Assembly (NCBI RefSeq): GCF_014109765.1
Contig: NZ_CP059139.1
Span: forward strand, 2,732,001 to 2,796,000
Length of the DNA stretch: 64,000 bases
Direction of reading: 5' to 3'
DNA from: Pseudomonas berkeleyensis
GTDB taxonomy: Bacteria > Pseudomonadota > Gammaproteobacteria > Pseudomonadales > Pseudomonadaceae
Of this stretch, positions 30,134 through 37,700 are shown piece after piece; position 1 is the first letter of the stretch; each line of letters opens with the position of its first letter. A program made the position numbers and the translations under genes. Under the pieces are notes generated by a model. That model was given only the letters and a program-made list of their open reading frames with translations. It had not been told where the DNA came from and made no database searches.

Positions 30134-30699
30134 CAATGGCCCCAGACGGCAGGATCACGCCGCCAGCTTCGCCAGCCACTGAGGGCCAGCAGGGTGAAAA
30201 CGGCATAAAGACCAGCAGTCAGGTACAGGCCGCTGTGTAGGAAGAACGCGACGTAGCACAGATCCACCACGACCCACAGCGCCCAGCATTGCAGGCGTTT
30301 CTGCGCCATCCACAGTTGTGCAACCAGGCTGAAGGAGGTGAGTGCGGCGTCCAGCCACGGCGCACTGGCGTCGGTATGGTTGGCCATCAGGTAGCCGAGC
30401 AGCAATGCACCGGCGCCGCCCACCAGAAGCCCTGCTATTACGCGTTGCAGTCCGAGTCGGCTGACCTGGCGCCCATCATGGCGTTCGCCACCACGCGTCC
30501 ATTGCCACCATCCGTAGAGCTGCAAGCCAGCGAACAGCACCTGCAGCAGCAGATTGGAATACAGCCGCCAGTCGTAGAACAGCCAGGCGTAAAGCAGCAC
30601 CATGAGTAGACCGATGGGCCAGCACCAGGGGTTCTGGCGTACCGTCAGCCACACGGCAATGATGCCGAGCCCGGCGGCAATCAGTTCGAGCCAGGACAT
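30133..30699 (-). CDS. pnuC: Nicotinamide riboside transporter PnuC
   Basis: The 188-residue integral membrane protein has about seven hydrophobic segments and PnuC signatures (Val-Arg-Gln-Asn-Pro-Trp-Cys-Trp-Pro-Ile-Gly, Leu-Tyr-Gly-Trp-Trp-Gln-Trp). PnuC proteins carry ribosylated vitamins by facilitated diffusion, pulled by phosphorylation inside. ATG 30699 (Met-Ser-Trp-Leu-Glu) is chosen because the frame before it is out-of-frame text of the upstream gene. Coupling to the NadR-like kinase points to nicotinamide riboside and not thiamine. Confidence 0.92.
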   Translation of the reverse strand: MSWLELIAAGLGIIAVWLTVRQNPWCWPIGLLMVLLYAWLFYDWRLYSNLLLQVLFAGLQLYGWWQWTRGGERHDGRQVSRLGLQRVIAGLLVGGAGALLLGYLMANHTDASAPWLDAALTSFSLVAQLWMAQKRLQCWALWVVVDLCYVAFFLHSGLYLTAGLYAVFTLLALSGWRSWRRDPAVWGH

Positions 30700-30751
30700 C
30701 TGGCGTCCTCGTGAAGAGAAAAGGGGGCGATTGTACTGGTCTGCCCGGTAT

Positions 30752-31366
30752 TCAGCACACCAGGCTGTCGGCCTGCCGGTAGAGCGCCAGGAGTTTGCGG
30801 GTGATGGTCTGCTGAATATCGTCGCGCTCGAAACTCGACAGACGTTCCAGGCGGGCGAGCTGCAGGCGATGCAGATGGATGTAGGGCATCTGCTGGTCGA
30901 ACTCGCGCAGGTCACCTTTCATCAGCACCGGCAGGAAAACGTCGCCGATCTTCTTCTGATTACTAATGATCTGCGCCAGTGCCGGTTTGAACGGCATGGT
31001 CTTCGGCGCTGGGCCGTGATCCCTGAGCTGCGTGCTGAGCAACAGTCCGGGTTTGCCCAACACCTTGCCAGGCAGCACGCACAGGCCCGTCTTGCGAATG
31101 GCCTGGGTATCGATACCGTGCAGCGTGTCATGGAACGCATAGGGGTTGGGCAGCACCACCATCTTGCGGCCGAGGTCGGTGGGAAAGTGCAAGCTGTAGT
31201 TGGTGTACAGCTGCCCCACCGATTCGGAATAGACGCACAGGCGGTTCTCGAACAGCTTGATGAAGCGTTCGGCCAGCTCACGGCGGGCCATGCTATCCAG
31301 ATCCCAGATCAGATCCTGGTTCTGCGGCCGACTGAAGTCGACCTCCTGGTGCTCCATACTGCTCAT
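30752..31366 (-). CDS. Conserved hypothetical protein (204 aa)
   Basis: A soluble 204-residue protein without signal peptide or membrane span; it starts Met-Ser-Ser-Met-Glu-His-Gln-Glu. It is rich in Leu, Arg and Gln and has no motif I recognise. It lies 7 nt after the chemoreceptor stop and 52 nt before pnuC on the same strand, so it may be read with either. An internal ATG at 31357 is an alternative start. Third-position GC and tight packing support a real gene. Confidence 0.75.
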   Translation of the reverse strand: MSSMEHQEVDFSRPQNQDLIWDLDSMARRELAERFIKLFENRLCVYSESVGQLYTNYSLHFPTDLGRKMVVLPNPYAFHDTLHGIDTQAIRKTGLCVLPGKVLGKPGLLLSTQLRDHGPAPKTMPFKPALAQIISNQKKIGDVFLPVLMKGDLREFDQQMPYIHLHRLQLARLERLSSFERDDIQQTITRKLLALYRQADSLVC

Positions 31367-31373
31367 GCTGGTC

Positions 31374-33008
31374 TCATACGCGGAACTGCCCCAGCAGACG
31401 GCTCAGTTGATCGGCCAGCTGCTTCAGATGCTGGCTGGCGGCGTTCGACTGCTCGGCGGCCTCGGCCGTGTTATGAGCCAGGGCTGCCGTCTGGGTGACG
31501 TTCTGGTTGATGTCTTCCACCACGTGCGATTGTTGCAGGGTGGCGCTGGCGATCGATGCGTTGAGCCCGGTCAGATTGCGCAGTGATTGCGCTATCTGCT
31601 CCAGGCTTTGGCCAGCCTGGCTGGCCTGTTCCACCGTGAGCTGCGAGGCCCGGCTGCTGTCGTGAATGACCTTGACCGCCGCCTCGGAATTACCCTGCAG
31701 ACGCTCGATCATGCCCTGAATTTCAGCCGTCGACTGTTGCGTGCGCTGCGCCAGCAGGCGCACTTCATCGGCTACCACGGCAAAGCCGCGGCCTTGCTCG
31801 CCGGCACGGGCCGCTTCGATGGCCGCGTTGAGAGCGAGCAGGTTGGTCTGCTCGGCAATCGAGCGAATCACTTCCAGCACGCTGCCAATCTGCGTGCTCT
31901 CGCTGGCCAGTGACTGGATGACTTCCACGGCCTTGTCGATGGTGCCCGAGAGCTGATCGATCTGACGCAGGCTGGCCTCGATGTTCTGCTGCCCCTGGCT
32001 GGCCTGTTCTTCTGCTGTGTGCATTTCGCTGGAGGCGTGTTCGGCGTTCTTCGCCACGTCCTGCACGCCGTAGGTCACCTGATTCACTGCCGTAGCCACC
32101 AGTTCCATCTGCTGGGCCTGCTGTTGACTGTGTTGCTGGGCCTCGCTGGATATGTCGCCAAGCGAGCGCGCGGCCTGATCCAGCGAGCTGGCGGAGTCGA
32201 GCATCTGACGAATGACCTGGCGCAGTTTGTCGGTGAAGGCATTGAAGTGCCCGGCCAGGGCGGTCAGCTCGTCACGGCCATGGGTGTCGAGATTGCGGGT
32301 GAGATCGCCTTCGCCACTGGCAATACTGGCCATGGCGCCCACTGCAGCCTCCAGTGGTTGGGCGATGCTACGGGTAATCAACACCACCAGGGCGGTCAGC
32401 AGCAGGGCGATGAGCAGGCCGATGCTCATCGCGGCGAGTGCCTGAGTCTTGAATTCGGCCTGCACGTCATCGACATAGACGCCGGAGCCAATGATCCAGC
32501 CCCAGGGCTGGAACAGTTCGACATAGGAGATTTTCGGAACCGGCTCACTGGCGCCCGGCTTGGGCCAGCGATAGTCGACCTGGCCAGCCCCTTTGCTGCG
32601 GCTGATGGCGACCATCTCATTGAACAGCTCCTTGCCGTCCGGATCCTTGAAGCCCGAGAGGTTCTGGCCTTCGAGCTTGGCATTGATCGGATGCATGAGC
32701 ATGACCGGCGTCTGGTCATTGATCCAGAAGTACTCCTGACCGGCATAACGCAGACCACGGATGACGTCCATCGCTTGTTTCTGCGCCTCTTCGCGGCTCA
32801 GGCTGCCAGCGGTTTCGAGATCGTGGAAGTGCTTGAGGATGCCGGCGGCGCTCTGCACCACGTGCTCGGTCTTCTGGGCCTTGCCGGCATAGAGGTCGAG
32901 GTTGATCTGGCGCAGCATGTAGGTGCCTTGCAGAACCAGCGTCAGGAGGGCCAACCCGAGGATCAGCCATAGGCGGCGACTGATGGGGATACTACGTAAG
33001 CTGTTCAT
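31374..33008 (-). CDS. Methyl-accepting chemotaxis protein with single Cache (sCache_2) domain
   Basis: A 544-residue chemoreceptor. Two membrane helices flank a periplasmic sCache_2 domain with the typical Tyr-Phe-Trp-Ile-Asn-Asp, Met-Leu-Met-His-Pro and Gly-Trp-Ile-Ile-Gly-Ser-Gly-Val-Tyr motifs. HAMP and the signalling hairpin follow. sCache_2 receptors in Pseudomonas mostly sense short organic acids such as malate, acetate or related C2-C4 acids; the ligand here is not certain. No CheR-tether pentapeptide. Confidence 0.93.
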   Translation of the reverse strand: MNSLRSIPISRRLWLILGLALLTLVLQGTYMLRQINLDLYAGKAQKTEHVVQSAAGILKHFHDLETAGSLSREEAQKQAMDVIRGLRYAGQEYFWINDQTPVMLMHPINAKLEGQNLSGFKDPDGKELFNEMVAISRSKGAGQVDYRWPKPGASEPVPKISYVELFQPWGWIIGSGVYVDDVQAEFKTQALAAMSIGLLIALLLTALVVLITRSIAQPLEAAVGAMASIASGEGDLTRNLDTHGRDELTALAGHFNAFTDKLRQVIRQMLDSASSLDQAARSLGDISSEAQQHSQQQAQQMELVATAVNQVTYGVQDVAKNAEHASSEMHTAEEQASQGQQNIEASLRQIDQLSGTIDKAVEVIQSLASESTQIGSVLEVIRSIAEQTNLLALNAAIEAARAGEQGRGFAVVADEVRLLAQRTQQSTAEIQGMIERLQGNSEAAVKVIHDSSRASQLTVEQASQAGQSLEQIAQSLRNLTGLNASIASATLQQSHVVEDINQNVTQTAALAHNTAEAAEQSNAASQHLKQLADQLSRLLGQFRV

Positions 33009-33257
33009 GGGCGAGTTCCTGATTATTGTTTTTGTTCGGGATAACTACCACGCGCTGCCGAGCTAACAACCGGTCACGCTGAGGCATCCTTTACTCTAGT
33101 TGTCTGATAGCATTTCGGTAGCGCGGCAAAGAACCTGAATGGTCGCCGAGCTAGAGCGTCGCAAGGAACCTCCAGAGCGCCTCCATGTCCCAGGGCCGGG
33201 CAATGTTTCAATTTGTTTTTCAAGCGGCACTTGTCGCGATTTTTATTGGGGGAGTCA

Positions 33258-34088
33258 ATGGATATGTGGGCGGCCTTTCAGGCCTTGATCTTGGGCATAG
33301 TGGAAGGCTTGACGGAGTTCCTGCCGATCTCCAGTACAGGGCACTTGATCGTGGCGGGCGATCTGCTGAATTTCAATGGGGAAACCGCTACAGCATTCAA
33401 GATCATCATCCAGCTGGGCGCCATCCTGGCAGTGATGTGGGAGTTTCGCGACAGGATCTTCAGCGTGGTGCGCGGCCTGCCGAGCGAGCGCAAGGCTCAG
33501 CGCTTCACCGGTAATCTGCTGATCGCCTTCATTCCTGCGCTGATCATCGGGCCGCTGCTGGCCAATCTGATCGAACACTGGCTGTTCAACCCTATCACCG
33601 TGGCCACTGCGTTGATCGTGGGCGGCATCCTCATGATCTGGGCGGAAAAGCGCGAGCATGCGATCAAGGCCGAGTCGGTCGATGACATGACCTGGGGCCT
33701 GGCCTTGAAGGTCGGCTTGGCACAATGCCTGGCCATGATCCCCGGCACTTCCCGTTCCGGCGCGACCATCATCGGCGGCCTGGTGTTCGGGCTGTCGCGC
33801 AAGGCCGCCACCGAGTTTTCCTTCTTCCTGGCCATGCCGACCATGGTCGCGGCAACCGCGTACTCGCTGTTCAAGTACCGCCATATCCTGCAGTGGAGCG
33901 ATCTGCCGATCTTCGTCATCGGTTTCGTCACCACCTTCATCGTGGCGATGCTGACCGTGCGCGCGCTGCTGAAATTCATCGCCAACCACAGCTATGTGGT
34001 CTTTGCCTGGTACCGCATTGCCTTCGGTCTGTTCATTCTCGCTACCTGGCAGTTGCATCTGATCGACTGGAGCACCGCGCAACCGTGA
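33258..34088 (+). CDS. uppP: Undecaprenyl-diphosphatase UppP (BacA)
   Basis: The 276-residue inner-membrane enzyme removes phosphate from undecaprenyl diphosphate, recycling the lipid carrier for cell-wall synthesis and giving bacitracin tolerance. Both conserved blocks are present: [14 protein letters not shown] (16-29) and Pro-Gly-Thr-Ser-Arg-Ser-Gly-Ala. The start at 33258 follows GGGGGAG; the upstream TTG is unlikely. Its stop overlaps the start of the next gene. Confidence 0.95.
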   Translation: MDMWAAFQALILGIVEGLTEFLPISSTGHLIVAGDLLNFNGETATAFKIIIQLGAILAVMWEFRDRIFSVVRGLPSERKAQRFTGNLLIAFIPALIIGPLLANLIEHWLFNPITVATALIVGGILMIWAEKREHAIKAESVDDMTWGLALKVGLAQCLAMIPGTSRSGATIIGGLVFGLSRKAATEFSFFLAMPTMVAATAYSLFKYRHILQWSDLPIFVIGFVTTFIVAMLTVRALLKFIANHSYVVFAWYRIAFGLFILATWQLHLIDWSTAQP

Positions 34089-34813
34089 TTGGCCATGAGC
34101 GCAAAGGGCGACTGAAAAGCTGGAACGATGACAAAGGCTTTGGTTTCATCGCAGCGGACTCGGGCGGCGCGGATGTATTCGCGCATATCTCGGCCATGCG
34201 CGGTGAGCGGCGGCCTGTGCCAGGTGACCAGGTGCTGTATGTGGAAGCCCGGGACGAGAAGGGCCGGCTGCGTGCCGAGCACCTGCGCCTGGCCGGCGAA
34301 ATAAGCCTGGATCGTCCAGCCATTCGGCGCAAACCCAAGCCTGTTGCAGCGCCACAGCCACGCAAGGCACCGAGCAAAGCGTCCAGAACATCTGCCGGCA
34401 ATACCGACTCAGCCGGGCCTATTCGCAACTTCGGCGGCAAGATCCTGCTGTTGATCGCGTTGTGCCTGCTGCCCCTGCTGGGCGCACAGAAACTGCTGGT
34501 AGCGGGCGTCGTTTGGGTGTTGCCGCTGTACATGTTCGCCAGCGTGGTGAGCTTCATGCAGTACTGGTTGGACAAACACAGTGCGCAGAAGGGCAGGCGG
34601 CGGATATCGGAAAACTCCCTGCACCTGGTCGAGTTGGCTGGCGGTTGGCCGGGTGCGCTGATGGCTCAACAGGTCTTTCGCCACAAGACGCGCAAGGCGT
34701 CCTACCAGGCTTTGTTCTGGCTGATCGTCGCGGCGCACCAGTTGTTCTGGATCGACCTGTTGCTGCTCGACGGCGCCTATATCGCCCGGCACATTCCGTT
34801 ATTCGTCCAGTAG
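34085..34813 (+). CDS. Cold-shock domain fused to DUF1294 membrane domain
   Basis: A 242-residue fusion. Residues 3-70 are a cold-shock domain with RNP1 Lys-Gly-Phe-Gly-Phe-Ile and RNP2-like Asp-Val-Phe-Ala-His-Ile-Ser. A basic, Pro/Ala-rich linker follows, then a DUF1294 domain (about 120-242) with three or four membrane spans. It thus ties a nucleic-acid-binding head to the inner membrane. The start is GTG 34085, which overlaps the uppP stop (GTGA); no strong ribosome site, so it probably depends on coupling. Role unknown. Confidence 0.83.
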   Translation: MIGHERKGRLKSWNDDKGFGFIAADSGGADVFAHISAMRGERRPVPGDQVLYVEARDEKGRLRAEHLRLAGEISLDRPAIRRKPKPVAAPQPRKAPSKASRTSAGNTDSAGPIRNFGGKILLLIALCLLPLLGAQKLLVAGVVWVLPLYMFASVVSFMQYWLDKHSAQKGRRRISENSLHLVELAGGWPGALMAQQVFRHKTRKASYQALFWLIVAAHQLFWIDLLLLDGAYIARHIPLFVQ

Positions 34814-35152
34814 CAGCCCGGGTTGCAGGCGTTTGGGTAACCGGCGCACCACCAGCTGATGCGAGCGGGTAAGCAACTGGCGTAGTTCGTCGTCGCCGAG
34901 CGGCAAACGGCGTGCGCTCATGCTGACCCAGCGGGCACGCGCGAGGTAAGGGGCAGGGCGAATGCCGGGGCGATCGACATGGCCGAGGAACAGATCGTCA
35001 TCGACCTTGAATGCCAGATCCTCACCGAGAAAATCGAGGATGGCGAACATCTTGTTGCCCGCCACCGAAAACACCCGGTTGCTGCCCCATTTGAGATCTT
35101 CGCGGGCACCCGGCAGGGCGAGGCAAAAGGCGGCGATCTGATCCGGTGTCAT
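34799..35152 (-). CDS. MmcQ/YjbR family protein
   Basis: A 117-residue protein of the YjbR/MmcQ fold (Met-Thr-Pro-Asp-Gln-Ile; Phe-Cys-Leu-Ala-Leu-Pro-Gly-Ala; Asp-Leu-Lys-Trp-Gly), a small CyaY-like DNA-binding-type domain of unknown function. ATG 35152 is chosen since homologues begin near here. The end overlaps the convergent CSD-DUF1294 gene by 15 nt. Confidence 0.87.
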   Translation of the reverse strand: MTPDQIAAFCLALPGAREDLKWGSNRVFSVAGNKMFAILDFLGEDLAFKVDDDLFLGHVDRPGIRPAPYLARARWVSMSARRLPLGDDELRQLLTRSHQLVVRRLPKRLQPGLLLDE

Positions 35153-35177
35153 GGGTGTCTCCAAAGGGTTTATGCCA

Positions 35178-35942
35178 TTAACTCGTGCGTAGCCGTTCGA
35201 TCTGCAGGTGTGCGTAGCCGATGAAGTCTGCCAGTGCCCGCGGATGCTGGCCCAGATCATCTGCGCCCGTGCCCAGGTAGATGTTCCGCGCAGTTTGCAG
35301 CACAGGTCGATGCTCAGCGGGCAGGCGCTCCAGTAGCCAATCGGCTGCTACATCCTTGGCCGCGATCTCGCCAGTGCTCAGTGTCAGCCAGATGCGGGCC
35401 AGGGCCAGTACCACGGTGCACTCATCCCCCAGCCAATCGTCCGGTTGATTCCATTGTGCGACGGTATCGTGCAGTGCACGGAGCAGATCGGCTTCGGGCA
35501 CCGGTTCGTACAACTCTGTTGCCGTTGGGCCGAACAGACAGATGCTGTGTTGGCGGGCCTTGCTGATGAGAATCGCCAGGTCGTGGTCGGTCATGGCTGG
35601 CTCTATGCGGCCTGCGTTCAGATCGTCGCGCAGCCATTCACCGAATTGCATCTCGCGCTCCGCAGGGTAGCGCCAGGGCAGTAAGGCGTTTCGATTCAGC
35701 ACCGTAACTTCCAACGGCCGCAGCTGCTCGGTGGCTGGCCAGGCGGAAATGTTCAGTAATGCCCGCATCAGGCGTTGGCGCACGGCATCGCTCAGCGGCG
35801 TACCAACCATTACCAGCAGGTCGAGATCACTGCCAGGCTTGAGGCCACCGGCCACGGCCGAGCCATAGAGGTGCACGGCCAGCAGGTCATCGCCCAGGTG
35901 CTGCTGCAGAAGGGCGATGGCAGCGTTGATCTGTGCATTCAT
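35178..35942 (-). CDS. Chromosomal AadA-like aminoglycoside nucleotidyltransferase
   Basis: The 254-residue protein looks like the ANT(3'')/AadA family along its full length. The nucleotidyltransferase motif Gly27-Ser28 ... Ser38-Asp39-X-Asp41 is intact, as are Glu78 in Leu-Glu-Val-Thr-Val and Trp103 in Phe-Gly-Glu-Trp, residues that correspond to the catalytic Glu and a streptomycin-contact Trp of AadA. The C-terminal DUF4111-type helical part has Ile-Ala-Ala-Lys-Asp-Val-Ala-Ala-Asp-Trp. Family members adenylylate streptomycin and spectinomycin. It lacks gene-cassette features (no attC, no integron context). Its ATG overlaps the stop of the XRE regulator by 4 nt. Confidence 0.88.
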   Translation of the reverse strand: MNAQINAAIALLQQHLGDDLLAVHLYGSAVAGGLKPGSDLDLLVMVGTPLSDAVRQRLMRALLNISAWPATEQLRPLEVTVLNRNALLPWRYPAEREMQFGEWLRDDLNAGRIEPAMTDHDLAILISKARQHSICLFGPTATELYEPVPEADLLRALHDTVAQWNQPDDWLGDECTVVLALARIWLTLSTGEIAAKDVAADWLLERLPAEHRPVLQTARNIYLGTGADDLGQHPRALADFIGYAHLQIERLRTS

Positions 35943-36754
35943 GACGGGGTTACCAGCGAACGTTCATAGGCCCTGGTCATGACCTGCCAGGTGAGTGGGT
36001 CGGCCGGGATCAGGTGTTCGATGCGCAGCGAGGCCACGGTGATGTCCAGCGGCATGCCGAAGGTGGTGAAGGTGGAGAGAAAACTCAGCTCCCCTTCAGG
36101 CGAGTCGATGCGCGTCATCACCAGTGGTGGGAATTCGTTGCTCAGCAACGCCGGCCCGGATGGTGTCGGCAGGCTGGCCAGCAGCGTGGCCAACTCCGGA
36201 TTTTCCAGCGCTTCGCGGGAGGCGCGTTGCCAGGCGACGGTACGGATTTCTTCGGCATTGAGCAGATAGTCGCCGAGGCCTCCCGGCTGCAATAGGGTGA
36301 CCAGCAAATTCAGCTCATCGGCAGCATCCACCGGCAGTCCCAGCAGCCCGAATAGCGCGGCAGTGCTGGCGTTGGCAGCCAGTACCTGCCACTGGCTGCC
36401 CAGCACGATCGCCGGAGCCGGGTTGTTGGCCTGCAGGACATGGCCGATGGCGCCACGAATGGCCTCCAGCGAGGGAGAGTTGAGCGGCGACGCACCATAC
36501 CGCGGCGCATAACCGGCAGCCAGGAACACGCTGTTGCATTGTTCCAGCGGCGCCTCCAGTGCCATCAACAGGGCATGCAGGGTAGCGGGGCTTGGTTTGG
36601 CGCGACCGGTTTCGATGCAGCTGAGATGACGCTGGGAAACGCCGGTAAGCAATGCCAGGTCGAGTTGGCTGAGGCTGGCCTGGCGGCGTAGCTGACGCAG
36701 TTGCAGTCCGGCCGTGGCGACGGTGGTGGGGCGAGGCGACAGGCGGGCATTCAT
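35939..36754 (-). CDS. XRE-family regulator with MmyB-like ligand domain
   Basis: The 271-residue protein has an N-terminal helix-turn-helix (Leu-Ser-Gln-Leu-Asp-Leu-Ala-Leu-Leu-Thr-Gly-Val-Ser-Gln-Arg, about 30-45) followed by a MmyB-type PAS-like ligand-binding domain (Leu-Ala-Ala-Asn around 125). Start ATG 36754; the 36760 start is a TTG. It is the first gene of a two-gene operon; its TGA overlaps the ATG of the aadA-like gene (ATGA). A perfect 17-bp palindrome 36 nt upstream is the probable autoregulatory operator. Confidence 0.87.
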   Translation of the reverse strand: MNARLSPRPTTVATAGLQLRQLRRQASLSQLDLALLTGVSQRHLSCIETGRAKPSPATLHALLMALEAPLEQCNSVFLAAGYAPRYGASPLNSPSLEAIRGAIGHVLQANNPAPAIVLGSQWQVLAANASTAALFGLLGLPVDAADELNLLVTLLQPGGLGDYLLNAEEIRTVAWQRASREALENPELATLLASLPTPSGPALLSNEFPPLVMTRIDSPEGELSFLSTFTTFGMPLDITVASLRIEHLIPADPLTWQVMTRAYERSLVTPS

Positions 36755-36789
36755 GCGCAAACTCTGATCGTGCGGGTGAGGTGGTGTCT

Positions 36790-36806
36790 ATGACCTGACA
36801 GGTCAT
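36790..36806. promoter_or_regulatory. 17-bp palindromic operator candidate
   Basis: ATGACCTG-A-CAGGTCAT is a perfect palindrome with 8-bp arms in the gap between the XRE regulator and the divergent DUF2834 gene. A further GGTCAT half-site occurs at 36841-36846. Size and place suit an XRE dimer site, possibly acting on both directions. Confidence 0.6.
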
Positions 36807-36862
36807 TGAACCAGCGGCGACGATAGCACTAACTTGCGCGGGTCATCGATCAGGAGCCGCGA

Positions 36863-37189
36863 ATGAACAAGCCTTACCTCGCCCTCGTCGCCTTGCTGGT
36901 ATTTTCTGCCTATACCGCCTGGAGCATGGCGATTGCCGAGCAGTCGCTGATAGCCTTCGGCCTGGAGCTGATGTCCCGCCCCGATACGGCGCAAGTGGTC
37001 ATCGACCTCTATCTGCTCGGTAGCATGGCCTGTATCTGGATGTACCGGGATGCCCGCGCGAAGGGGCGTTCGCTGTTCTCGATCCTGCCGTACCTGCTGC
37101 TTACCGCCGTCTTCGTCTCGATTGGCCCGCTGTTGTATCTCGTGGTCGAAGGTTTCTGCCGCGAGCGACTGAGCGAGACGCGGGCGTGA
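36863..37189 (+). CDS. DUF2834 family membrane protein
   Basis: A 108-residue protein with three hydrophobic segments and the DUF2834 motif Leu-Gly-Ser-Met-Ala-Cys-Ile-Trp-Met-Tyr-Arg-Asp-Ala-Arg. Function unknown. It ends in a GTGA overlap with the MAPEG gene, so the two are translationally coupled. Confidence 0.87.
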   Translation: MNKPYLALVALLVFSAYTAWSMAIAEQSLIAFGLELMSRPDTAQVVIDLYLLGSMACIWMYRDARAKGRSLFSILPYLLLTAVFVSIGPLLYLVVEGFCRERLSETRA

Positions 37190-37608
37190 GCGATCTCTTG
37201 CATCTCTACAGCCTGTGCGTGCTGGCGCTTTTTCTGAAGATGCTGGCGATCTCCTGCTACCAGGGATATTTCCGCCTCAGGTATCGGGCGTTCGCTAACC
37301 TCGAGGACGCCACCTTCTTCGGCCGCGCGGTACACGCGCAGGACATGCCGCAAGTACAGCGGGCAGCCAAGGCCTGGGCGAACGATCTGGAGAACATTCC
37401 CTTGTTCTTCATGCTCGGCGCTCTTGCCGTGGCGTTGCAGACACCGATTGAAACGACCAGCGTGGCATTCGCCACTTTCACGGGCGCACGTATCGCGCAT
37501 ACGCTGATGTACCTGGGCGGCTGGCAGCCCTGGCGCACGCTTTCATATTTCGTGGCGTTGGCCTGCCTCCTCGTTCTGGCCGTATTGATTGGCATTGCCT
37601 TGCTGTGA
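37186..37608 (+). CDS. MAPEG family membrane protein
   Basis: The 140-residue, four-span protein belongs to MAPEG (membrane-associated eicosanoid/glutathione metabolism). Typical features are Arg-Ala-Val-His-Ala-Gln-Asp-Met, Asn-Asp-Leu-Glu-Asn-Ile-Pro-Leu-Phe and Ala-Arg-Ile-Ala-His-Thr-Leu-Met-Tyr. The start is GTG 37186, inside the DUF2834 stop. Possible glutathione transferase or peroxidase activity on lipids. Confidence 0.87.
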   Translation: MSDLLHLYSLCVLALFLKMLAISCYQGYFRLRYRAFANLEDATFFGRAVHAQDMPQVQRAAKAWANDLENIPLFFMLGALAVALQTPIETTSVAFATFTGARIAHTLMYLGGWQPWRTLSYFVALACLLVLAVLIGIALL

Positions 37609-37700
37609 TTTTGCCGCCGCCAGAACTTGTCTTGTAGACTCTGATCCCCCGTGATCACGCGCGAGCCGGGGCTTGTCCGAGGCCCAGTCGATACCTGTCA

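Noticed and set aside
33725..34084. Upstream extension of the cold-shock/DUF1294 frame
   Set aside because: This part lies inside uppP in another frame. The true start is GTG 34085.
35178..36760. Integron gene cassette for aadA
   Set aside because: No attC-like site, integrase or other cassette; the gene overlaps a chromosomal-type regulator and has the same composition as its neighbours.
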